Assembly: GCA_030267565.1 (NCBI GenBank) | Contig: BRXU01000007.1 | Span: 3,596,001 to 3,660,000 of the forward strand | Direction of reading: 5' to 3' | DNA from: Pleodorina starrii | Lineage: Eukaryota > Chlorophyta > Chlorophyceae > Chlamydomonadales > Volvocaceae | DNA length: 64,000 nt | Shown: positions 21,006 to 29,370 of the stretch, piece by piece | How the letters are laid out: every line of letters starts with the position of its first letter | Numbering within the stretch: the stretch's first letter is position 1 | The notes under the pieces: model-generated | What the model was told of the DNA's origin: nothing | Database searches by the model: none | Seen by the model: only the letters and a program-made list of their open reading frames with translations | Program-made: the position numbers and the translations under genes

Positions 21006-24000
21006 ATGCGCCTTTTGGGGTCACGTCTGCTGGGCGCCGCTCGCTTCCCTCGTCCCCGCCAGAACGCCTCCGGCCCTCCCTGCCTCCCGTCGCGATGCGC
21101 AATGCGCTCCGCCGCCTGCACCGACAAAGACCCCCCTCTCGTCGGATGGGCCGACGACTGGACGGCCGCCCTGGAGCGCCCATCCGTCGGCGCTCGCTCC
21201 TCAGCGGAACCGCGGGCATCGCCCTCCACCAGCACCACCACCCGCACATCGCCTCCCGCGGCCCTGCTCGCCGCCGTCTGTCCCGCCGCGCCCAGATCTC
21301 CATGCGGCGCGCTCCCAAACCCACTTCCGGGCGCAGCTTCAGACTCACCGCCTGATGAGCGAGAGCCCTTCCCGGAGCCGTTCCCAATGCATTACTGCTC
21401 CGCGGCGGAGCGCGACGAGTGGGCCGCCGTGCTGTGCTCGCGTGATCGCGCCGAGCCCGGCCCCGACCCATTGCCGCCGCCTCCACCACACACGGGAGCC
21501 TCGAGCGCACCGGCGGATCACCGGAGGAGCGACACGGGGTTGAATCATCCGAGCGAGCCGCCGCAGCGCGGTGCTGCCGCCGAGGCCCCAGGCGCTGCTG
21601 CCGCTGCCGCTAGGGAACCCGCGGCGGCCGCCGCTGTGCTGGCAACTGCGGTGGCGGCGGGCGGGGCAGAGGTTTCTGCGGCGTCAGCGACGCTTCCGCT
21701 GAAGCCCGCGCTCGCGACCGTGGATGGCGGTGGGTCGCGCTCGGGCGGCAGCGGCGGCGGCAGCGGCGGTATGGTGCTAGCGGCCATAGAGCTGGGTTCG
21801 CACTGCACCCGAGCGGTCCTCCACGACGGGCGCCAGGAGCTGGTGAGTGGGTGGGTGGGCGGGCAGGCGCCTGGGGACTCTTCTTGCAGGGGAACGGGGA
21901 AAGGTGCGACGTGGGAGTTCTGCGGTCGCGCAGGCGGTGCTGTTACTTGGCGCAGTTCGTCCCTGCCGTCCCTGTGCTGCTTGGCAGGCGCGACTTACGT
22001 ACGACACGATGCTCGGCCAGCCCAGCGCCCAGCGCGATGGCTGTAGCAAGGATAGCAGCAGCGGCGGCGGCGGCGGCAGCGGCGGCGGCGGTGATCTCAA
22101 CCCCGAGGCACTGCAGCGCACCCTCAAAGCGCTGCAAAGCATTATGGAGGCGGCTTCCACCGCGGCGGCGGCGGCGGAGGCAGGTGCAGCGGGTACGGTG
22201 GACGAGACAGCGGCGTGTGCAAATGTGGCGGCGCTGGATCCTCGGGGCGAATCGGGTCGGCGGCCCCGCATCGCGGCGCGCATGGTGGCGACGGCGGCGG
22301 TGCGCAACGCCAGCGTCAGCAGCCGTACGGCGTTTGCGGAGGCGGCTGAGCGGCTGGTGGGCTGTTCGCTTGAGGTCTTGACGGGTGAGGGCCGGGTACG
22401 GTAGTGTGCGGATGAGTGAGGAGTGAGGAGTGGCGTGGCACCGATGCTGATGCTTGCCTAGGACAGGATGCTGTCGCTGCTGCGACCGTTGCCGTTACTG
22501 CTTTGCATTGGTTGACATCGCAGGGGATGAAGAGGGGCGCCTGGCATGGCGCGGCGTGGTGGGGGGTCTGCAGTGCCTGGCGCCAAGTGGGTATGCAGCG
22601 GTGGCGGCAGTGACGCCGCAACTGCATAAGGACGCGGAGCAGCGCCAGCACCAGCAGCAGCAGCCGCGTTTGTTAGTGGTGGATATGGGTGGAAGGTCCA
22701 CAGAGTTTGTGTACGGTGGGTGGGTGGGTGATTGGGTGGTTGGGTGGGTTTACGCTTTCCACTCCGACCCTACCCGACCCCGTCAGATGAGAGGGCGGTA
22801 CCCTGCTCCCCGCCGTCCTCGCGCTCCCGCCGCCGTCCTCTCCGCCGCAAAAGGGCAATTCGTGTGGGGCCCCCCTCCCATCCTGCCTCCCCAAGCAAGT
22901 CCACCGATGCGTTTCCCGCTGTGCCCCCCGACGTTACCGCTGCGGTCGTCTTCTTTTTTAACCCATCCCCATCCCAACACGCCAGGTTACAAGCGGGAGG
23001 ACCGGCCCGTCGCGGCCAGCCTACCGCTCGGCTGCGTGAGCCTGCACGCCACCGCGTGTGGACTTGCGGCGGGCGGCGGTCGGGATGGCGGCAACGGCGG
23101 TGGCGGCGCGGTTTCGGAGCTCAACGCCCGCGGTGGCGGTGACGGCACGGTATCGGAGCCGGAGTCGCCTTCCCTGGAGGCCCTCGGCGCATGCGTGCTG
23201 ATCGCGCGGGAGGTGAGCTCTAAACCCTTGAGGGTCGTGGAGCTAGGCGGGTGCTGCACTGCTGGTGGCCAGGGGCTGGGCCGGGGCTGTGCCAGCGCCA
23301 GGCCGCCAGTTGCTGTTCTTGGTCGAGTGGGCTCCTGATCCTGGGAAGATAGGGCGGGCCAGCTGGCCGGGGACTGACTGCATCGGAGACGACCAGGATA
23401 AGGGAAAGCGCAAACACACAGCCTCCGGTGTCCGGCCCTCAGTCGCCCTCAGCCTTGGACTCGCACCTGCTCCCAACCGCTTGAGGTGTGTTGTGTTGTG
23501 TTGTGTTGTGCGGTGCGGTGCGGTGCGGTGCGGTGTGGTGTGGTGTGGTGTGGTGTGGTGTGGTGTGCGCTGCAGACGGTGGAGCGGCTCCGCGCCGATA
23601 TGCCCTGGCTACCGACTCTCCACACCGGCGCCGTCGCCGTCGACGCAGGCGGCTTGCACGACCCGGCCCCGAACGTCGCTGGCAGTGCCGCTGTCGCTGC
23701 TACCCCTGCTGCTTCTGCTGCTGCTTCACCACCCAACGGTGCATCGCCAGGGAAGCAACCCAGCAAGTACACGGAAGGCAACGCCACCGTCAACGCCGCC
23801 AGCGGCGGCGACGGCGACGGCGCCGTCGTCGTCGTCTTCACCGGCGGCACCGTCACCACCCTAGCGGCGCTGCACCAGCGACTGCCGTACTACGACCGGG
23901 CGCGGGTGCACGGGTCGCTGCTGACGTCGTACGACATTTCGGCCATGATGGCGCAACTGGCGGCGCCCGAGGGCAGCGCGGCGGCGCTGGCGTCGTATGA

Positions 24001-24154
24001 TTGGCTGACGGAGGCGAGGTGCCGTACGCTGGCGGCGGGGTGCGCAGGGCTGCTGGGCGTGATGGCGGCGCTGGGGGTGGATCAGGTGATGGTCTCTGAT
24101 GCGGATCTGCTTGACGGCTTGCTGGCTGATACCCTGGACGGCTTTGTTCACTGA
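21006..24154 (+). CDS. Ppx/GppA-family exopolyphosphatase-like protein
   Basis: Five exons: 21006-21842, 21988-22384, 22524-22715, 22986-23212, 23576-24154 (743 aa). The ASKHA-fold phosphatase motifs occur in order: AAIELGSHCTRAVLHDG (about 260-276), EVLTGDEEGRLAW at the exon 2/3 junction (carrying the catalytic Glu region), LLVVDMGGRSTEFVYG, ASLPLGCVSLHATA, and FTGGTVTTLAAL followed by VHGSLLTSYDISAMM and VSDADLLDGLL. This family hydrolyses terminal phosphates of polyphosphate or the pppGpp 5'-phosphate. Both are plausible in an alga with acidocalcisomes and a plastid; the sequence does not decide between them. Residues 1-255 have no domain; the first 25 are Arg/Leu-rich without acidic residues (MRLLGSRLLGAARFPRPRQN), which suggests an organelle-targeting peptide. 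Gly/Ala runs are inserted between motifs. No TGTAA was seen soon after the stop. Confidence 0.85.
23485..23568 (+). repeat. Pentanucleotide TGTGT/TGCGG/TGTGG microsatellite, intronic
   Basis: A graded tract of 5-bp units (GTGTT, then GTGCG, then GTGTG) fills the 3' part of intron 4 of the Ppx/GppA gene, ending a few bases before its CAG acceptor at 23575. Confidence 0.85.
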
Positions 24155-24603
24155 CCTTTGCGGAATGAGGTGATGGACCAACATCGGTACATATGAACAA
24201 ACGTGCGAACGAATGCACATGTTGCGTGTAGGGCGTGTTGCGGTGTACAGAAGAGGGTTTTGACGGACGGACAGCAACTCCGGAGGGATGCCAGCTCCGG
24301 AGGCGATGTGTTTCGCACCGCAACCGGGGGTTCGGGAGTTTTCCCTTTGGCTGGGTCGCTTGCCGTTCGGTATCCGTACCACTGCTCCCATGGGGGCCTG
24401 GTGAACCCAAGGGGACTGGGAGGGGCCGCCGTCGGCACCGCCGGCTCCGGCGCCGTCGCCATCTTCCCAGGTCGCCACTGATTTGATCTGGTCCGTTGCA
24501 TCGTATCAGCCCCCTCCCCATGAAGCCCATGCAGACCATGCAGCCCATGCAGCCCGCAACGAGCCGCCTTGGTCAGGAAGGGGAAGCGAGGCTGCAGCAG
24601 TCG
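24155..24603. other. Convergent intergenic region between Ppx/GppA gene and ENDOV
   Basis: Holds the 3'UTRs of both converging genes in under 450 bases. Neither TGTAA nor TTACA was found, so cleavage sites may use variant signals. Confidence 0.4.
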
Positions 24604-27600
24604 TTAGCCCTTGCTCGCCGTCGTCGCCGCCAGTGTGAACGCATGGTTTCGGAGCCACTGCCTGGACCTCAGGTCCGCCTGCCTGATGGGCTCCGGAACC
24701 CGGTGCACGCAGCACCGTCGTACGAGCTCCACCGCAGTTGCCAAGCTGAGCCGGTGGCCTGCTGGGTGGGTGGGGAGGGGCGGGTGAGCAGGGGCGCGCG
24801 GGCGCCACATGTGCGGCCGCGAGGGGCTCGTGGGGTAAATTGAGTGCAGCCGCAAGCGCTCGGAGACTCCGGTCAGGCGCGGCGGTCGTAACCCCGAGCT
24901 CCCGCCGCGGTGTGGGTCATACACCACCCATGCCGTGGGTCACGACTGCAGCCACACACGCACGCAGCCACCCACGCACCCACGCTGATGAAGAGCGGCT
25001 TCAGGGTCAGACCCGGGCACAGCGCCGTGCCGTGAACCACGCCGCTGCAGCCCACGAGCGGAACCTGTACGTCACGTACGGCAGCGGCGGAGGCCGCGGC
25101 GGCGGCAGCGGGCCCGTCGCGGATGTCGCTCGTGGCGGCAGCCTCGGCATCCGCCGCCACGCATGCCGCCGTTGTGCACACAGCCGCCGACGGAGCCGCC
25201 GCTGCGGATGGAGAGGATCTCGACTCCGACCCCGGCGGTGCCGCCGCTGCCGCTGGTTTCTCGCCCGCGCCGCTTCCCGCGCTCCAGCTCGCCGTTGCTT
25301 CTCCAGCCGCTACGGTGGCCGCAGCGGCTGCCTGCTCGGACAGGGTTGGGAAGGGGGGCTAGACTCGCGACTCCAACCTTGATTACTAGGGTGTCAGGGT
25401 TTTAGGGTTTGGGGGTTGGGTGCCACGGGTTGTGGTGAGACGGGCATCGCCGGTCCGGATTCCGGGACCGACCCCCGGGTCGCACCAGCAGGCGGGCTCC
25501 ACAAGCTGGCCTTACGCCTGAGGGACACTGAGGGGCACCAGCTGCACTCGCCGCCCACCCACGGAGCCGCCTGGTTACCCAGTTGGCCGTGGAAAGCTCT
25601 CGGATGCCGTACTGCCGTACTGTCGTGCATCAGGTACATACCCAAATGCACCCGATGCGGAAACGCACTGCTCGTATAGCTCGTTACACCACACCATACG
25701 TCATGGCGTACCTGGAGCTGTTGTCGTACAATGAGGCGGTCCAAACCGTCAACCGCCAACAGATTCTTGGCGACACCCACGGAGGGGTAGTCGCACGTGA
25801 TGCCCACCTGCCACAAGCATGTTAGGTTTTAGGGTTTTAGGGTTTCGGAGGGCACCTGGGCGGTGCAGGGCGCTGTGGTGATAACAGGCGAGGCCGCAGG
25901 GAACGGGTGTGGGGCAAGAAGAAGAAGAACAAGACCCGCGGCCTGGTACAGGTACTCTGTCGAACGGGCCCGGCAGAGTGTGGGGCGGGGCGGGGGACAG
26001 CCGCGAGCCCAGTTGGGACTCGGGAGGGGGTGTGGCACCGCACCGCACCGCATCCCGCTGGGGAGCAACTGGCTGTGAAGGAAAAGGACGGCTGGCTTCT
26101 TTCGCCGCAACGCACCACACCGCACCACACCATGCTGCAGCCCATCGCTACAGCTCGATCGCTACAGCTCGATTGCCGCGGCTCCGCGGCTCCGCGGTAC
26201 ACATCACGTCGCCTGGTCGCCCACCTGACAAGCGCTCCCGCAGCCCCGCGGGTGCAGTGTCCCGCAGCCGTCCACCAACAATACCTGCGGCAGCGGGGTT
26301 AAGAAAGAAGATACCGGCAGCGGGACGGGGAGGGGTAAAAAGTGATACCGCAGCGGAGACGGAGACGGCGTTAGCGAACGGACCCAGAACCCAGTAATAC
26401 TTACCGAACATACCTGTAACCTTACCGAGCTGAAAATACGCTGCGACCGCGTCGCCGCCAGACCAACCCAGACGGACGATTACACGCGACAGCACAAGAA
26501 CGGCACGAACGCCCGGACAGAACAACCCGACATATTGTAGACTCACCTGCGCTCAATGGAGGAAGCGAAGCGGGAAGATTTCGAAGGAAAAAGGGCGTGA
26601 GTAACGGCAATGGGCAACGGCAATGGCAGCGAAGGAAGGAGCGAGCAGGCAGGCAAGCAAGGCAATACACACAAAAACCCACGAAGGAGCTGGGGCGGCG
26701 ACGCGGCGCAAAAGAGGGCAGGAAGGGGCGGCGGGGCAGAGAAGAAAGGGATACGGATGGGCAAAACGTACGACGGCAAGGAGGCGTAAGGCAGAGGAGA
26801 AAGGGCAAAGGAAAAGAGAATGGCAAGGAGAACGGCAAAGGGAAGGAGAACAGCAGAAGGAAGACGAGGCTGGGAGGGACGGAAGGCGGGGCGGGGCGGG
26901 GCGAGGGGGCACGAGGGCAAGAGCAAGGACGAGGAGAAGGGGAGAACGACGGCAGGGCGGGCGGAAAGGGTGGAGGCAGCGGGGCGCGGGAAGACGATGC
27001 GGGGCGCGGAGGGGGGGGGCATAGGGGCCAGCGGTCGCAGCAGCACCTGGAGAAGCGGGGCGGCACCGGCCTTGGCGGCAACGGCAGCGGCAGCCATGGC
27101 CACACAGCATAGCACAGCGCAGCACAGCACAGCACGGACCTCAAGAGGCCCACAGGGCCCGCGGATCCCTCCACATCCCCGCCCTGATACCCGACACGAA
27201 CAGACCCCACGTAAACGGGTTCGCGGTGAACGTCGACTCCCTCACATCCACCGCTGCGGGTCCTTCCTTATACCCCACGTGACCGGGCCCCAGCCCCATC
27301 AGCCCGGCAGTGACCCACGGGTCCACCTGCGGCCGGTGCGGCGAGCCCTCCACTCGCTGCAGCAACCGGGCGTACGCGTCGCACTCTCGGAATCCCAGGT
27401 AGCCGGGGAGGTACGGAATGGACAGATCCACCGGCTCGTAATCTTCGTACAGCACCCGCATGTCCTGTTGTACGACACGCCGGAGAGCGGGGGCCGGGCG
27501 GGCGGGGCCCCGGGCGTGGGACGAGACCAAGGCGCCGCAGGAGGGGAGGGTGAGGGCGCCTGAGGGCAAGAGCTGCAGGGTCCAGGGGGGGCTGAGGGGT

Positions 27601-28274
27601 GGCGCCAAGGGCGGCTCCCCAGGGCCGCCTGCTTTCTCTTGTTTCCCTTCTGATCCAGCGGCATAGAGCTGCGCAGCGGGTCGGCCTGTGGAGTGCGGCA
27701 CGCGCGAAAACATCCTGGTGCGCGCGCGCGTGCGTGTGAAGATATCACACTCCATCCCATCCCATCCCATCCCATACCCACCGCAACCCAGCAAGGCAAC
27801 CAACTAGGAGCCCAACACAACATCCACACATCCACCCACACACGCATCCCAACTTCCCAAGCCGTCAGGGGAAGGTACTTGAGTCGTCCCCGAACTTGCC
27901 GGGAAGCTACAGACGACCAGCGCCGCCACACCGGGGCTCGGCGGCTCCGGGCGCTCCGGGCTGGCGGCGTCGGCAGAGGCAGTGGCGGCGTCGGCGGCTG
28001 AGGCGTCGGCCGGGCTGGGCGCGGCCGAGCCGTGCGGCTGCGCGGCTGCTGGGCTGGCGGGCGGGTGCGCCTCTAGCGAGGAGATGTCTAAGCCTCCGAC
28101 CCTCCTGAGCTGCATGAGCGTTAGGCGGGGTCGTGGAGGCGCTGGTATTGGGAGGGCCCGTGTGGAAAGGCGTGCTGGGCGGTCGGACGGAAGGTGAAGC
28201 CCTACCTGCTCCTCAAGATGCGCAGCGTCAAGGCGCCAGGGCACGTCATCCCTCGTTACAACGCGCCGTGCCAT
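24604..28274 (-). CDS. ENDOV: Endonuclease V (inosine-specific nuclease)
   Basis: Seven minus-strand exons: 28274-28206, 28109-27900, 27464-27327, 26284-26225, 25807-25712, 25331-24980, 24758-24604 (359 aa). Motifs in order: RRVGGLDIS, ALVVCSFPDMRVLYED, PYLPGYLGFRE, VLLVDGCGTLHPRGCGSACQ, DYPSVGVAKNLLAVDGL, VPLVGCSGVVHGTAL, KPLFISVGHRLSL, VPEPIRQADLRSR. The three metal-binding acids (D31, E120, D144), the Lys of VGVAK (K173) and the His of VGHR (H310) are kept. The enzyme cleaves next to deoxyinosine in DNA or inosine in RNA; eukaryotic members mostly act on RNA. Intron 2 (27899-27465) begins GCAAGT, a GC-AG intron required to give the conserved SFP-D join. Exon 6 adds about 85 Ala-rich residues not found in other members. 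Convergent with the polyphosphatase gene. Confidence 0.92.
25396..25410 (+). repeat. Telomere-like TTTTAGGG tract, ENDOV intron 5
   Basis: AGGGTTTTAGGGTTT, about two units of the Chlamydomonas-type telomere repeat, in the intron just past ENDOV exon 5. Confidence 0.55.
25822..25845 (+). repeat. Telomere-like TTTTAGGG tract, ENDOV intron 4
   Basis: TTAGG then two perfect TTTTAGGG units and TTT, starting 14 bases from the acceptor side of ENDOV exon 5. Together with the tract at 25396 it brackets that exon. Confidence 0.65.
26580..27040. repeat. Purine-rich (plus strand) low-complexity tract
   Basis: A 450-base stretch of mostly A and G on the plus strand (pyrimidine on the ENDOV sense strand) inside ENDOV intron 3. 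Long ORFs on either strand here are composition artefacts. Confidence 0.6.
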
Positions 28275-28659
28275 ATCGAGCTGCTGACTGGTATGTTTTA
28301 TTGCAAGTTGGAGCAGAATGCAAGGTTAGGTTTAAAACAGGGCACGAGGGTAGGGTGGATCGCGGAAAGGCGGAATGAACGGTTTACCGTGCCCAGTTGT
28401 CCAGGCGAATTGCATTGACACCGCACTGCGACATCGACGGTCAATCTAAAAATCCTCGATAATTGTATGCTAAGCTGTCGGAGTCTTGCAGGGGAGGTTA
28501 AGCACTATATTTATTGCTCGGTTCCTCAGGATTGCCGGTGGTCAGGACAAGGTACTCAACGCCTATCAGAAGTAATACTATAAAATTCGTCTAAAGTATT
28601 TGTGTGCTCTTACTTCGGCGCTTATAAGTTGTTTGGCAGCTCTTGGCAACGGATTAACT
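28275..28659. other. ENDOV 5' flank
   Basis: AT-richer sequence upstream of the ENDOV start, probably promoter and 5'UTR. No recognisable element besides the left target-site copy of the mobile element at its end. Confidence 0.35.
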
Positions 28660-28686
28660 CACTACTTAGGATAAACGCGGGTGTTT

Positions 28687-28735
28687 CCGTGACTGTTCGC
28701 TGAACGTTCACTGAATGTTCAGCGAACAGTCACGG
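28687..28735. repeat. Perfect 19-bp subterminal palindrome of the hAT-like element
   Basis: CCGTGACTGTTCGCTGAAC at 28687-28705 and its exact reverse complement at 28717-28735, separated by 11 bases. Confidence 0.85.
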
Positions 28736-28753
28736 GGAACGTTCACTGAATGT

Positions 28754-29113
28754 TCAGTGAACGTTCGTCAAAGCCAGGTGGCCGACGTCAATGGTACTCC
28801 CGTTCGTCAAAGCCAGGTGGCCGACGTCAATGGTAGTCCCGTCTTCCAAATACGCAATCATGGCCGCAGCTGCAGGTGCATCAAACGAAATGCCGGACCC
28901 GACGAAATAAATTGTCTGAGGATGCACGGCCGGCCAATGCTTGTCGAGAAGCAGCAGCGCCTTGTCAAGATCCATGTTGACTTTATGCAGAACTAGCCGG
29001 CAGAGAAACTCATTCGGGAGTGCCGACCGTGGTGAGGGACCGGTGCGCTTGTAGGTCGTACTATTTCGCAAAATAGTACGGCACGCATGCTCTAGCGCTG
29101 TTCCCGCGCACAT
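28754..29113 (-). CDS. Hypothetical ORF inside the hAT-like element
   Basis: A 119-codon frame with an ATG at 29113 and a stop at 28754-28756. The middle part (MDLDKALLLLDKHWPAVHPQ) looks protein-like, but no family is recognised. Its C-terminus contains two copies of TIDVGHLALTNG, encoded by a 39-bp tandem duplication (28762-28800 and 28801-28839). It may be a captured host fragment rather than an expressed gene; there is no splice or expression evidence. Confidence 0.3.
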   Translation of the reverse strand: MCAGTALEHACRTILRNSTTYKRTGPSPRSALPNEFLCRLVLHKVNMDLDKALLLLDKHWPAVHPQTIYFVGSGISFDAPAAAAMIAYLEDGTTIDVGHLALTNGSTIDVGHLALTNVH

Positions 29114-29370
29114 AAAAGGTATTCACATAACTGCTTGGCCTTGTATCGGTTCGTTATATGTGCCCCAGCAGCTTTGGTCACTTAGACAGCTATTCATAAG
29201 TCAAAAGCACAGAAGGACGTTAATTTCGCTTTGCAGTACAAAGGCCTGAACGGTGAACGGTGAACCTTCACTGAACGTTCACGGTGAGCGTTCAATGCAG
29301 GTTCAGTGAACGTTCATTCTCCTTTCAGTGAACGAAGAAACCCGCGTTTACCCAAGGTACTCGATTAACT

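Larger units (their letters stand above)
28660..29362. mobile_element. Small non-autonomous hAT-like DNA transposon (703 bp)
   Basis: The element is bounded by an exact 8-bp direct repeat GATTAACT at 28652-28659 and 29363-29370, the target-site duplication length of hAT elements. Its ends form an imperfect terminal inverted repeat of about 22 bp (17 matches), including a perfect TAAACGCGGGT core at 28672-28682 and, inverted, 29340-29350. Just inside are many subterminal copies of GTTCACTGAACGTTCAC-type motifs in both orientations, and a perfect 19-bp palindrome (28687-28705 with 28717-28735). Clustered subterminal motifs are also usual for hAT. No transposase domain is visible, so it would depend on a relative elsewhere. 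hAT assignment is an inference from duplication length and architecture. Confidence 0.65.

Noticed and set aside
26422..27210. 262-codon minus-strand ORF rich in Pro/Leu/Phe
   Set aside because: It lies in a purine/pyrimidine low-complexity intron of ENDOV; overlapping open frames exist on both strands.
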